A program made the translations under genes and the position numbers. DNA of 64,000 nt from Deltaproteobacteria bacterium HGW-Deltaproteobacteria-2. GTDB lineage: Bacteria > Desulfobacterota > Syntrophia > Syntrophales > Smithellaceae. Shown here in pieces: positions 7,962 to 17,291 of this stretch (its first letter is position 1; each line of letters begins with the position of its first letter). The notes below the pieces were generated by a model. It did no database searches and was not told the DNA's origin. It saw only the letters and a list, made by a program, of their open reading frames with translations. The stretch is from positions 505,340 through 569,339 of the forward strand of contig PHBC01000003.1 in NCBI GenBank assembly GCA_002840505.1, in the 5' to 3' direction.

Positions 7962-10900
7962 TTACTTCACCCCCTTCTTCACAACATTAGCCATGAAAGC
8001 TTTGCTCTCCGGTATCATGGTGTTGGCATCACCGATGGTCGGCGTCAAAAGGTTGGCCGCATCGCCGGTGGTGAATACTTCAGCTTTCTTGTCGCCGGGA
8101 TCGTATTTTCGGTCTTTGGTTGTAATCCAACCGAAATGCCAAGGTATGCCGATTTCATGGATTTCATTGCCATCAATATTAAAAGGCTTAAAGCGAGGGG
8201 TAACAATGGCCGTACACTCCACCTCGCCCCGCGCTGAACTTACAGTACATTTATCACCGGCTTTAATATTTCTCTGTTTAGCCAATTCTTCGCTTATTTC
8301 TACGAACATACCGGGCTGCATTTCCGCCAGCCATGGACACCAGCGGGTGAGAACACCCGTCTGCCAGTGCTCGCTGACTCGGTAAGTCGAACAAATGAAG
8401 GGGAAGCGAGGATCGCAGGTTCCGACGCCGGAATACACATCCATATCGGATCCGACGCCTTTCTTATCAAACCGTTTAATGGCCGGATTATTTTTCTGCG
8501 GAGACATTAAATTTCTTTCTACGGGGCATTCCAACGGTTCGTAATGCTCGGGGAAAGGACCATCAGCCAAGCCCGGACCATAAATACTCGCCACGCCATC
8601 CGGCTTCATAATAAACGGCGGCCTGCCTTTGCCGGGATTGCCGACACCGTCAGGAACATCACCCTTCCATTTTTCTTCTTTCGCATCCCACGTGATAACA
8701 GCTCGGCTGGAATCCCAGGGCTTGCCGCTCGGATCAACGGAAGCTCCGTTGTAAATGATGCGGCGATTCAGAGGCCAGCACCAGGCCCATTCGGAATAAA
8801 GTCCCAGACCTGTTGGATCGGCCTGTCCGCGGCGCATGGGCAGAATTCCTTTTTCCTTGTCTACGGAACCGCAATAGACCCAGCAACCTGATGAAGTGGA
8901 ACCGTCATTCTGCAACCAGGCAAAAGTGGGAACCAAATCACCTTTCTTGAATTCCTTGAACTCGCCCTTCTTGGTCGGATTTTCTATCTTTTTGTCTTCC
9001 AGGAAGTAGCCATTGATTTCTTTGGCCACCGTACGCGGTTCATATACGAATTCATGGCCGACATGCTTTCCATAAGGCCAGGTCAGTTTTGTTACGGCCA
9101 CTGCATTAGGACCGCCCTGTTTTGAATAAAGGTTTCTTACCTTGAAGAAAAGTTCGCTCATGATATCGCCGTCAGGTTTGGAATCCCCATAAAACGGGAT
9201 GGCTTTATAACGCCACTGCTGCAGACGTCCGCTGTTGGCGATACTGCCTTCTTTCTCAACGGAGGAAGCGCAGGGCAGCATGAAAACTTCGGTCTTGATT
9301 TTGGTCGGATCCATTCCCGGGCCGCGCCAGAATGAGCCGGTTTCGTTATCAAAAAGATTGACGTTGACCATCCAATCCACTTTACCAAGAGCCTGACGCA
9401 CTTTGTTGGAATGAGCGCCGCTGCATGCGGGATTCATACCCCAGGCAAAGAAACCGGTGAATTTATTCTTGTACATCTGATCGAAAATCTGCAACCATGA
9501 ATAATTCACGCCATCATCAACTTTGGGTAGTGAATTATAAGCCTCGTCGAGAGTCATATTCGTTCCATACATGGAACGCAGGAAACTGGCGACATATTTA
9601 GGCTTATTCTTCCACCAGTTAAGAGAGTCTTTTTCTTTTGTTTTGGGCGTCTGTTTATCATTATAGGTTGCCAGATCCTTCAGAGAACCTGTCGGAGTGT
9701 TCAGATAGCCGGGCCAGATGTGGAAGAGCAGACCATGGTCAGTGGAACCCTGAACGTTGGATTCGCCGCGCATTGCCGCAATACCGCCGCCCGCGATACC
9801 CATATTACCCAGAAGCAACTGAATAATGCACATCGTTCTGATGTTCTGCACGCCTACTGTATGCTGTGTCCAACCCATCGCGTAGAGTTCAACTCCCGCT
9901 TTGTTAGGCTTGCCGGTTGAACCATAAAGTTTGTAAACTTCAGTTAGTTTATCTTTGGGTGTTCCGGTAATCCGGGAAACAAGTTCCGGAGTATAACGGG
10001 AATAGTGTTTCTTCAAAAGCTGGAAAACACAATTGGGATCTTTGAGTGTTTTGTCTTTCTTGATCACACCGTCGGCATCCAACTGATAACCCCAGGTATC
10101 TTTTTCATACTTGCCGTCTTTCAGGCCGGAAAAAACACCGTTATTTTGTCCTGGAAGTTTCATCGCCGGATTAACCAGGAATGATGCGTTGGTGTAATTA
10201 AGAACATACTCAAGATGAAAGAGTTGTTTGTCTAAAATATATTTAATCATGCCGCCCAGGAAAGCGATATCGGTTCCTGAACGAAGAGGAGCATAAAGGT
10301 GCGCTTTGGATGCTGATTGCGTGAAGCGGGGATCAACGCAGATTATCTTTGCTCCGCGCTTATCAACAGCTTCCTGAATCCATTTGAATGATACAGGGTG
10401 ATTGGAAGCCGGATTGCTTCCCATAATCAAAATTACGTCACTGTTTTTAAAATCATTCCAGTGATTGGTCATTGCGCCGCGTCCGAACGACTCTGCCAGA
10501 GCCGGTACAGTTGGACTGTGTCAGATACGGGCCTGATGTTCAATATAGACCAGACCCAACCCCCTTAAGAATTTTTGGTACGTGTAGCATTCTTCAAGAT
10601 CCATTGCCGCGCTTCCGACAGAAGCAATGCCTTCAGTGCGATTAACAACTTCGCCTTTTTCGTTTTTTACCTTGAAGCTGGCATCACGGCTTTTCTTGAT
10701 GTTTTTGGCAATCTTATCTAACGCCCATTCCCATTCGACTTCTTTCCATTCCTTGGCGAAAGGCGCCCTGTAAAGAGGTTTACCTAAACGGTTTTCATTG
10801 ACGGCCATCTGGTAGATCGAACCGCCTTTACTGCACAGGGCTCCCCTGTTAATGGGACTATCAGGATCACCTTCTGTGTTGATAACCTTGCCGTCACGTA

Positions 10901-11078
10901 CGGATACTATGATGCTGCATCCCACGGAACAATACGGACAAACGGTGGTGGTTTCTTTAGCATATTTGATTTTCAGTTCCTGAGCGTGCGCTGATATGGG
11001 CTTAAGACTAATCCCCAAACCACTGACCGCCGCAATAGCACCGGAAATCTTCAAGAAACCTCTTCGGCTGACGTTCAT
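7962..11078 (-). CDS. fdnG: selenocysteine formate dehydrogenase catalytic subunit, Tat-exported
   Basis: One gene of 1038 residues, split into two apparent open frames by an in-frame TGA at 10521-10523 (codon 186). The frame is kept on both sides: HQARI-U-HSPTVPALAES matches the selenocysteine site of FdnG/FdoG-type enzymes. A twin-arginine signal (SRRGFLK) begins at residue 4. The Fe4S4 ligands are Cys47, Cys50, Cys54 and Cys82. The protein binds a bis-MGD molybdenum or tungsten cofactor, oxidises formate in the periplasm, and passes electrons to FdnH and FdnI. The ribosome site GGAGA lies 10 bases before the ATG. Automated callers would break this gene into two. Confidence 0.93.
10491..10523 (-). 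promoter_or_regulatory. selenocysteine UGA and candidate SECIS hairpin of fdnG
   Basis: The UGA is at 10521-10523. Nineteen bases downstream on the coding strand is a CTCT / AGAG stem with a GGC loop (10491-10501). The position is right for a bacterial SECIS, but the apical loop is not the classical GGUCU and the stem is short. Confidence 0.55.
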
Positions 11079-11423
11079 TGATGATAATCTCCTTTCCTCA
11101 AAATTTACACTTTATGCTTTTTTTATATTTAAATTTCAAATCAAACAGCAAAACCTGACTTTCCTCAATATGACCGATAGTCAAATTTTGGCTAGATATA
11201 GCTTTTCCGCAAACCAATGTCAACTTTTTTGTGTAATTTTATTTAATAATTTCAATTATTAATGTCATTTATGACATAATGAAAAAATGACAATTATATT
11301 GAAGAAATATAGCGTATCGATTAAATTCATTGTATAAATATGGACAAATATTCTTCAAGAGTGTAATAAAAAATTATTATGCTGTGGCAAAATATTTAGG
11401 CTAACTACGAAAGGATTTTTGCT
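11079..11423. promoter_or_regulatory. divergent regulatory region between fdnG and fdhD
   Basis: 345 bases, strongly AT-rich, with no ORF. It must hold promoters for both fdnGHI (minus) and fdhD (plus). No convincing sigma-54, Fnr or Mo-cofactor riboswitch signature was seen; the AT-rich core at about 11220-11390 is the likely promoter zone. Confidence 0.5.
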
Positions 11424-12224
11424 TTGGAAGACACAATTTACGAAGAACTAAATGTAGGCGAGATCATCAGAGACAAAAATAGTTGCCATGTTTCTGATAC
11501 CAGTAAAAAGGTAATCGCTGAAATATCTCTGAAAGTCGTCGTCAACGGAACGGAACTCGTCTCGGTTCTTTGTATGAATCAGTATCAGGAAGAACTGGCA
11601 CTGGGTTTCCTTTATAACGAAGGAGTTATTAATTCTTATTCGGATATCGACAATATTTATTTCAATGACAAGATGCTGGCGGTTATTATCAACCTGAAAG
11701 AAGGAGTAATAATCGACCGGCAGGAAAGCTTAAGAAGCATCACCTCCGGCTGCGGCAAATGTTATACCTACATCAATCCATTGAAGCAAAGCCAATACAA
11801 AGCTGTTGAGAGCAACGCAACTTATTCTATTAACACTATCCTGGATTTAATGAACAACTTTATCACCAGATCGGAAATATTCGCCAACGTTGGCGGAGTA
11901 CACAGCGTGCTGTTTCATACTGCCGATTATGAGATACTGATTGAAGATATCGGCAGGCATAACTGTTTTGACAAGATAACCGGATTGATGCTGAAGGAAA
12001 ACAAGCTGGACTTATTCAGTCAGGGAATTGTTTTCGTATCGGGTAGAATATCTTCTGAAATCATGACAAAAATTATCCGGATGGGTGTTCCGGTTTTAGT
12101 TTCAAAATCCACTCCTACCACAGCCGCCGTAAAACTGGCACAGCAACACAATGTTACTTTACTCGGATATATTAAAGACAGTGGCGGATATATCTACAGC
12201 TGTCGTGAAAGATTAGTTCCCTGA
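11424..12224 (+). CDS. fdhD: formate dehydrogenase accessory sulfurtransferase FdhD
   Basis: 266 residues. It starts at TTG (TTG-GAA-GAC), eight bases after GAAAGGA; there is no better ATG. The family signature SGCGKCY, with the two cysteines that relay sulfur, is at about residues 108-114. LALGFLYNEGVI and the C-terminal RISSEIMTKI and SKSTPT motifs agree with FdhD. FdhD passes sulfur from a cysteine desulfurase to the molybdenum cofactor, which formate dehydrogenases need for activity. It is divergent from fdnGHI, as expected. Its last 12 bases overlap the convergent DUF364-like gene. Confidence 0.93.
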   Translation: MEDTIYEELNVGEIIRDKNSCHVSDTSKKVIAEISLKVVVNGTELVSVLCMNQYQEELALGFLYNEGVINSYSDIDNIYFNDKMLAVIINLKEGVIIDRQESLRSITSGCGKCYTYINPLKQSQYKAVESNATYSINTILDLMNNFITRSEIFANVGGVHSVLFHTADYEILIEDIGRHNCFDKITGLMLKENKLDLFSQGIVFVSGRISSEIMTKIIRMGVPVLVSKSTPTTAAVKLAQQHNVTLLGYIKDSGGYIYSCRERLVP

Positions 12225-12986
12225 AATTTTATTAATTATATTGACAAAGCGCAGATAAGGCCGAAGCGCCGGTGTACCGCCACCCTCGGAAACGATTTGT
12301 AAAACTTTCGCGGAATCAACAACAGCAACGCCGCCCAGATGTGTTACCGGGGTATTTCGGAAAATCTCAGGCATAAGCGGAGTGGATGGCCCCAGCACAG
12401 CGACCGAACGCGGCGCACCCAGAGCGCTCACAGTTTCCTCAAATGTTTTATTCAAAAGTGTGGTTGCGGTGATAATCGCAACATCGCAATCTCGCAGCGC
12501 CTGTTGTTTGTTCTCCGGTGAAAGCAGTTCCAGTCGCTGGGGATTTTTTTCGATCACGGTCAGGATGGCTCCGGTAGCGCGGATTCTTTCGACCAGCGGC
12601 GCGAATAAGCCCACCATCACGACTTTTTCACCGGACTTCAAATTAAGATAAGTTGTTGCTTCGTTATTATCGGCACAATCAGCGGGTGGTTTAATTAAAG
12701 CGTTGGCGACAGCCAATCCTATAGCCATTTCGAGAGGGTTCTTTCCGTCAATAAGATATTTCAGCAAATCAGCCGCGGGAGAGCCGGCAAAACTGCCCGC
12801 TGCCGGCATAACCGTGCAACCATGTGGCAACGCATCAAATAAAACAGCGGCAATTCCTGTGCAGCCATTATCCAGCCTGACGCCTACGTAACCAAGCCCG
12901 ATGCGCAGATCGGCAACCTTGAGGGTTCTTGCCTCCGGTAAAATAAGATCGTATAGCCTGGCTAATATGGTTCCTGCTTTCAGCAT
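12213..12986 (-). CDS. DUF364/DUF4213-type putative heavy-metal chelation protein
   Basis: 257 residues. The N-terminal part carries the DUF4213-like LGYVGVRLDNGCTGIA segment. The C-terminal half is a Rossmann-like domain with VVMVGLFAPLVERI, VIEKNPQR, VAIITATTLLNKT and a VAVLGPSTPL loop, as in DUF364 proteins. Members of this family often sit beside molybdate or tungstate transport and formylmethanofuran-type genes; the biochemical role is not established. It ends the modABC-fmdE-DUF364 minus-strand run and overlaps fdhD by 12 bases at the 3' end, leaving no room for a separate terminator. Confidence 0.75.
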   Translation of the reverse strand: MLKAGTILARLYDLILPEARTLKVADLRIGLGYVGVRLDNGCTGIAAVLFDALPHGCTVMPAAGSFAGSPAADLLKYLIDGKNPLEMAIGLAVANALIKPPADCADNNEATTYLNLKSGEKVVMVGLFAPLVERIRATGAILTVIEKNPQRLELLSPENKQQALRDCDVAIITATTLLNKTFEETVSALGAPRSVAVLGPSTPLMPEIFRNTPVTHLGGVAVVDSAKVLQIVSEGGGTPALRPYLRFVNIINKISGN

Positions 12987-13005
12987 TCAAATCTCCAAAA
13001 AAACT

Positions 13006-13095
13006 TCCTCGCCCCTGGAGGGAGGGGATTGAGGGGAGGGGGTAGCTTTAGTTCTCACCCTCACCCTACCCCTCTCCCCTCAAGGGAGAGGGTCT
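13006..13095. repeat. CCCTCTCC-type palindromic repeat
   Basis: GC-rich inverted repeat made of GAGGGGAGGGGG and its complement CCCCTCTCCCCTC, between the DUF364-like and fmdE genes. A related half copy is at about 17256-17290. It looks like a dispersed intergenic palindrome rather than coding sequence. Confidence 0.7.
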
Positions 13096-13114
13096 TAAAA
13101 AACTACCGCTCAAT

Positions 13115-13705
13115 TTACTTCGTTGTTTTGACTTTTGTTACTTCCGAATAAGGCGTTTCGCCCTGACAGTTGCGGCATTTTTCGCCATCTTTCAACGGAT
13201 AAGCCTCACCGCAGACAGGACAAATACCCACTGGTCCTAATTTTTTGCGACGGACTTTTTCCGGATCGACCTGCACGTGCTGAACGCCCAGTAGTCCCTG
13301 CCCCGCTTCTTTGATCTGCGCCATCAAAAGATCTTTATCCTGTTCATTCTTCTTCTTCTTTTTAAAATACCAGTCGTGTATTTCCGGCCAGGCTTCCAGT
13401 TTTTTTGTATCAAGATAAACCCTGACACCCTTGCCGCTATATTTTTCATACAGGGTGACTGCAAACCGGCCAAAGTCAACGATAGAGAGCCAGCCGTTAC
13501 CGATGGTGCATGGCGTTAAAATCTGCACGGCATCAGGCAGGCAAACCGGGGTTTCACTAATAGCGTCAAAAAATTCTCCCTCGGGCAGATTCTTCATGGC
13601 GAGGTCAACAATAAAACCGCCGATAATCAAACCCGGCGCAAGATTGCCGTGAAATGATTTAACCAGATGGAGATACTCTTCATAGGAATAGGTACAGATG
13701 TTCAT
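13115..13705 (-). CDS. FmdE-family protein with C-terminal zinc ribbon
   Basis: 196 residues. The N-terminal domain matches FmdE/FwdE: the SFHGNLAPGLIIGGFIVDLA motif at about residues 17-36, then CLPDAVQILTPCTIGNGWL with two conserved Cys, then a charged linker (KKKKKNEQDKD). The C-terminal zinc ribbon is CPVCGEAYPLKDGEKCRNC. FmdE proteins accompany molybdenum or tungsten formylmethanofuran and formate dehydrogenases; their exact function is not settled. Placed between modC and the DUF364-like gene, it is likely part of metal handling for the formate dehydrogenases. Confidence 0.85.
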   Translation of the reverse strand: MNICTYSYEEYLHLVKSFHGNLAPGLIIGGFIVDLAMKNLPEGEFFDAISETPVCLPDAVQILTPCTIGNGWLSIVDFGRFAVTLYEKYSGKGVRVYLDTKKLEAWPEIHDWYFKKKKKNEQDKDLLMAQIKEAGQGLLGVQHVQVDPEKVRRKKLGPVGICPVCGEAYPLKDGEKCRNCQGETPYSEVTKVKTTK

Positions 13706-14072
13706 AAAATATTGTTGCTCCTTATTTCATTTCTAAATCAAAGCGCTATCTTTGTTAGTCCCGATTCATCGGGATTGTCGGCTTCTTCGACGTATCTGTC
13801 ATATCGACCATAGGCTGTGTCGCAATAACAAATATAACTATTTAATGTCCTCCGCTGACGGAGGTGTCACGTAGTGACGGAGGTGGATAAAAGTCACATG
13901 AGGCGAAACTGACCAATATTACGTATGTTTCAAAAACTTCCACCCCCTTGCCCCCGCCAGCGGGGGACATTACTCATTACGCATAATAAATATTAACCCC
14001 GCGTCGCTACGTTCCTGGGATAAGTGACGCTAACAAATTTCTGTTCGCTTCTCTCCAGAAATTTGAGTGTCA
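13706..14072. other. repeat-filled intergenic region, fmdE-modC
   Basis: 367 bases without a gene. It contains a 53-bp dispersed repeat (13731-13783), CCTCCG / CGGAGG palindromes at about 13850-13885, a CCCCCGCC / GGCGGGGG type palindrome at about 13943-13970, and an inverted copy of the ACTATCCCAGG repeat (13997-14025). No promoter was identified, although fmdE may need one. Confidence 0.6.
13731..13783. repeat. 53-bp dispersed repeat, copy 1
   Basis: Matches 49760-49812 in the same orientation with two mismatches. It holds the internal palindrome TCCCGATTCATCGGGA. Confidence 0.9.
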
Positions 14073-14786
14073 CTAATATACCAATGTCAGTCTTGGTTCG
14101 CGAGCCGCGCGCAGGGCCACTGCCGCCGACGGTTCTCTACGCACCATTCGCTGCATCCATTGATCATCTATTTTGCCTTCAACAACAGGCAGAAGTTCAT
14201 CAGCCAGATATAATGCTTCTGTTATATCATGTGTCACGTAAATTATCGGGAAAGACATTTTGCCTTTCAAATTTTTTAATTCTTCGCGCAGGCCGCGGCG
14301 CGTAATGGCATCCAGCGCCGAAAAAGGTTCATCCAAAAGCAGTATGCGGGGATGTCTGGCGAGCGCCTGACAAATAGCGCAACGCTGACGTTCACCACCG
14401 GAAACCATGTGGGGCTTGCGTTTTTTCAAATGACCGATTTTGAAAAGCTCGAAAAGCTCGTCAACTTCCTTTTTATCCACAGAGGCAAACGTCGCATTTT
14501 CGTAAAGATTCAAATGAGGGAAAAGCGTATAGTCCTGAAAGACATAGCCCAGGCGGCGTTTCTGCGGCGGAACATTAATGCGACGCAGAGAATCAAACCA
14601 GACTTCATCGCCGAAAACAACCTTGCCTTCTTTCGGAGTATCGAGACCGGCAAGCATGCGGATGATGGTCGTCTTGCCGCCGCCGGACGGACCGATTATC
14701 ACCATCATATTCTTTTTCGCAAAGGAAAATGATATATCAAGATCAAAATATTTCAATTTCTTTTTGAAAGAAGCGGTAATGTTCAT
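14073..14786 (-). CDS. modC: molybdate ABC transporter ATP-binding protein
   Basis: 237 residues. Walker A GPSGGGKTTI (about 32-41), Q-loop VFQDYTLFPHL, ABC signature VSGGERQRC, Walker B ILLLDEPFSALD and the H-loop in YVTHD are all present. The C-terminal TOBE/MOP domain of E. coli ModC is absent, so this is a short ModC and molybdate sensing must lie elsewhere. The start overlaps the modB stop by 4 bases, which supports coupled translation. Confidence 0.9.
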   Translation of the reverse strand: MNITASFKKKLKYFDLDISFSFAKKNMMVIIGPSGGGKTTIIRMLAGLDTPKEGKVVFGDEVWFDSLRRINVPPQKRRLGYVFQDYTLFPHLNLYENATFASVDKKEVDELFELFKIGHLKKRKPHMVSGGERQRCAICQALARHPRILLLDEPFSALDAITRRGLREELKNLKGKMSFPIIYVTHDITEALYLADELLPVVEGKIDDQWMQRMVRREPSAAVALRAAREPRLTLVY

Positions 14787-15442
14787 GCGCTGGATCTCTC
14801 GTTAAGTTTATTGATCAATAATAAAAAGGCATAACTGATCGGAATAAAGCTCAGCGCGATCAGCCCTGCCGCCCGATAATCCATCATTTCCACGGCTTCG
14901 TAAATCGCGATGGAAGCTACTTTTGTTTCTCCCGGAATACTGCCTCCGACCATCAGCAAAACACCAAACGCTCCAATCGAATGCAGGAAAACTAAAACCG
15001 CGGCAGCGGCAATGCCGCTTATGGAGTTCGGAATAATCACCCGAAAAAATGCCGCTTTTTTGGATAAGCCGAGCACGTAGGCGGCCTCCAGCAACCGGCG
15101 GTCTATCTTCGAAAAGGCCGCTTTCATCGGCTGAACAGCAAAGGGAATCGAGTAAATAATGGAGGCAATCGTTATCCCGATAAAAGTAAAAAGAAGAGAT
15201 CCGCCGGTAAGCATCCCCCATGCTTTACCCACAAAACCCTTCGGTCCCATGACGATGATCAGGTAAAAACCGATCACTGTGGGAGGCAGAGCCATCGGCA
15301 GATAAATAAGAGCTTCCAGAAAAGATTTCCCAGCGAAACGGTAATAAGCCAGCGCGTACGCGACAGGCGCAGCGATGACCATCAAAAAAATGGTCGTCAC
15401 CAATGCCAGTTTTAATGTCACATAAAGCGCCAGATAATCCAT
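14783..15442 (-). CDS. modB: molybdate ABC transporter permease
   Basis: 219 residues with about five membrane helices. The permease EAA-like loop LEAAYVLGLSKKAAFFRVIIP is at about residues 118-138. PMALPPTVIGFYLI is typical of ModB. It begins directly after the modA stop and overlaps modC. It forms the inner-membrane channel for molybdate or tungstate supplied by ModA. Confidence 0.92.
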   Translation of the reverse strand: MDYLALYVTLKLALVTTIFLMVIAAPVAYALAYYRFAGKSFLEALIYLPMALPPTVIGFYLIIVMGPKGFVGKAWGMLTGGSLLFTFIGITIASIIYSIPFAVQPMKAAFSKIDRRLLEAAYVLGLSKKAAFFRVIIPNSISGIAAAAVLVFLHSIGAFGVLLMVGGSIPGETKVASIAIYEAVEMMDYRAAGLIALSFIPISYAFLLLINKLNERSSA

Positions 15443-16189
15443 TTAACGATAACCGTACTTAACTTTTATTTCTTTTGCGGCGGTAGAGCTTAGATATTCC
15501 ATGAACTTCTCCACAGCGACGCGATTTGATGTTCTTTTCAACAGACAAGCCGACTGAATAATTTCCGGCGCTTCATTGATAACGTAGAAACAGCCTTTTT
15601 TACCTTCAGCACTGGCTGTAGCCGACATCGCGCAGAATCCGGCATCAACTGCCGATGTTGACGCATACTGAAATGATTGTGCAATATCCTGCGCATTGAC
15701 TAACCTGGTTTGCAGAGCATCCCACATGCCTACTTTTTCCAATGCTTTTTTAGCGGCGGCACCGTAAGGCGCCGTCTGAGTATTGGCAATCGCCAGCTTT
15801 TTTACCTTTTCATTCTTTAAAGCATCCTGCCAGGTTTTTGCCTTGCAGAAATCCTTATTGGCTGACCAAAGAATAGCCTGTCCTTTGGCATAAATAAAAG
15901 GCGTTCCCCCCGCACCATCTTTGTAAAGTTTGGCAGGCCTTTCCTCATCGGCAGACAAAAACAAATCATAAGGCGCGCCGTTTGTTATCTGGCTGTACAG
16001 ATTTCCCGTAGAGGAAAAAGTTCCTTCAACTTTAATTTTTGTTTTCGCCTCAAAGTCAGCCGCCATTTCTTTGAAGGCTGAAATAAAATTTGCCGCTACC
16101 GCGATGGAAATTTTTTCCTCCGCAAAAGCAGAAACAGAACTCATTAAAATAATTAGAATAAATACAGCAACAATACGAATTTTTTTCAT
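15443..16189 (-). CDS. modA: molybdate-binding periplasmic protein
   Basis: 248 residues. The ATG is preferred over the GTG codon just before it; AAGGAA lies upstream. A signal peptide ends at SSVSAFA. ModA features are VAVAANF-like IAVAANFISAFKEMA, the oxyanion-binding FSSTGNLYSQITNGAPYDLF stretch and YASTSAVDAGF. It delivers molybdate or tungstate to ModB and ModC. A perfect inverted repeat 30-47 bases upstream is a likely operator. Confidence 0.92.
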   Translation of the reverse strand: MKKIRIVAVFILIILMSSVSAFAEEKISIAVAANFISAFKEMAADFEAKTKIKVEGTFSSTGNLYSQITNGAPYDLFLSADEERPAKLYKDGAGGTPFIYAKGQAILWSANKDFCKAKTWQDALKNEKVKKLAIANTQTAPYGAAAKKALEKVGMWDALQTRLVNAQDIAQSFQYASTSAVDAGFCAMSATASAEGKKGCFYVINEAPEIIQSACLLKRTSNRVAVEKFMEYLSSTAAKEIKVKYGYR

Positions 16190-16218
16190 CACAGCTATTT
16201 CCTTAGCACACTTCTGGT

Positions 16219-16236
16219 TATGTTACAAATAACATA
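16219..16236. promoter_or_regulatory. perfect inverted repeat upstream of modA, possible ModE-type operator
   Basis: TATGTTA-CAAA-TAACATA, a 7-4-7 perfect palindrome, lies 30 bases upstream of the modA ATG. ModE-type proteins bind TA-rich palindromes at mod promoters, and a ModE-like regulator is encoded at 40583-40921. The link between the two is inference. Confidence 0.5.
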
Positions 16237-16349
16237 TACGGTAACAAAAAAAACTCCCCATCGCGAAATGCCACCCGCGTCATTCCCGCTTTCATTATTC
16301 AACTTGAATATTTTATTATTGTAGTGTATTGTAGTGGTGGAGGTGCAAA

Positions 16350-16568
16350 ATGAGAAGCGTTTTATCCGTCAGTTTACCCAAGAAACTGGCTACAGACCTT
16401 GATGTCCTTTCCAAAGAAACAGGAAGAAATAAAAGCGATATCGTCAAAGAGTCTCTTGCAGAATTTCTATGGGAGAACAGATTTCGTCGCATGAAAAAAC
16501 GTCTGAGCAATAAAGCCAAGGCAGCTGGTTTTGTTACAGATGATGATGTTTTCAAGGCCATATCGTGA
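16350..16568 (+). CDS. ribbon-helix-helix antitoxin of a PIN toxin pair
   Basis: 72 residues. The N-terminal ribbon-helix-helix pattern is MRSVLSVSLPKKLATDLDVL followed by TGRNKSDIVKESLAEFLWE, typical of CopG/RelB-like DNA-binding antitoxins. The strong site GGAGGTG precedes the ATG. The stop overlaps the start of the PIN-domain gene (ATCGTGA), the standard antitoxin-toxin arrangement. Expected roles are to repress its own promoter and neutralise the downstream toxin. Confidence 0.85.
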   Translation: MRSVLSVSLPKKLATDLDVLSKETGRNKSDIVKESLAEFLWENRFRRMKKRLSNKAKAAGFVTDDDVFKAIS

Positions 16569-16966
16569 AGGTAGTATTTGATACAAATATTCTGATAGCG
16601 GCTTTTCTGACGGAGGGTCTTTGTTCCGGTCTTTTAATCCGCGCTCGCAAACATGACTTCGATTTGATTCTCTCTGATGATATTCTCCGGGAATTTAAAG
16701 GCATCCTGACAAAAAAATTTAAAATTTCATCTTCTGACATTTCCGAAATTACAGACATTATTACGGAAACCGCTTCAGAAATACTTCACAAAGTTAGTTC
16801 GGCCCCTCGTATTTGCCGAGATCCCGATGATGACATGATAATTGCCTGTGCCGTCGATGCATCTGCCGATTATATAGTCACGGGCGATGAAGATCTGTTG
16901 ACGCTGAAGAAATTCAAGAACATTATAATTCTAAATCCCCGAAATTTTGAAACCCTCTTTGCGTAG
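16565..16966 (+). CDS. PIN-domain toxin (PIN_3/COG1569 type)
   Basis: 133 residues from a GTG that overlaps the antitoxin stop. PIN acidic residues are visible: Asp in VVFDTNILIAAF (6), Glu in ILREFKGIL, Asp in DPDDDMIIACAV and Asp in YIVTGDEDLL. These would bind metal for RNA cleavage. The family is the COG1569 putative toxin group rather than classical VapC. The pair borders the repeat-rich region that leads into the HD-STAND gene. Confidence 0.85.
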   Translation: MKVVFDTNILIAAFLTEGLCSGLLIRARKHDFDLILSDDILREFKGILTKKFKISSSDISEITDIITETASEILHKVSSAPRICRDPDDDMIIACAVDASADYIVTGDEDLLTLKKFKNIIILNPRNFETLFA

Positions 16967-17291
16967 AACATTGAACCTGTTTTTTCTCTTCACCGTTCAC
17001 CATTCACTTTTCACTTTACTCTTAACCCTTAACTACTTAAAAAATTTAGTGAGCCAAGCTGAAAGCGAATCCCGTCGAGGCGGGATGAAGCTTGAAGCGT
17101 AAGGCGAACTATCCCAGGAGCGTAGCGACGCGGGAAATTACTTAAATCTGTTTTTTTTAACATAGAATATTTTTTCTTTTCACCATTCACTATTCACTTT
17201 TTACATCTTTCTTCTCGTCAGTTATTTCTTTTGCGCCGTGAATACGGAAAATCTCCTCTCCCTTGAGGGGAGAGGTCGGGTGAGGGTGTAA
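16967..17291. repeat. heptad repeats TTCACNN plus dispersed palindromes
   Basis: 325 bases without a gene. Heptads TTCACCG, TTCACCA, TTCACTT, TTCACTT run from 16989 to 17016, and TTCACCA, TTCACTA, TTCACTT from 17179 to 17199. Between them is a copy of the ACTATCCCAGG repeat (17108-17134) next to a TCCCGTC / GACGGGA-like palindrome. A CTCCCTTGAGGGGAG palindrome follows near 17260. Confidence 0.8.
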
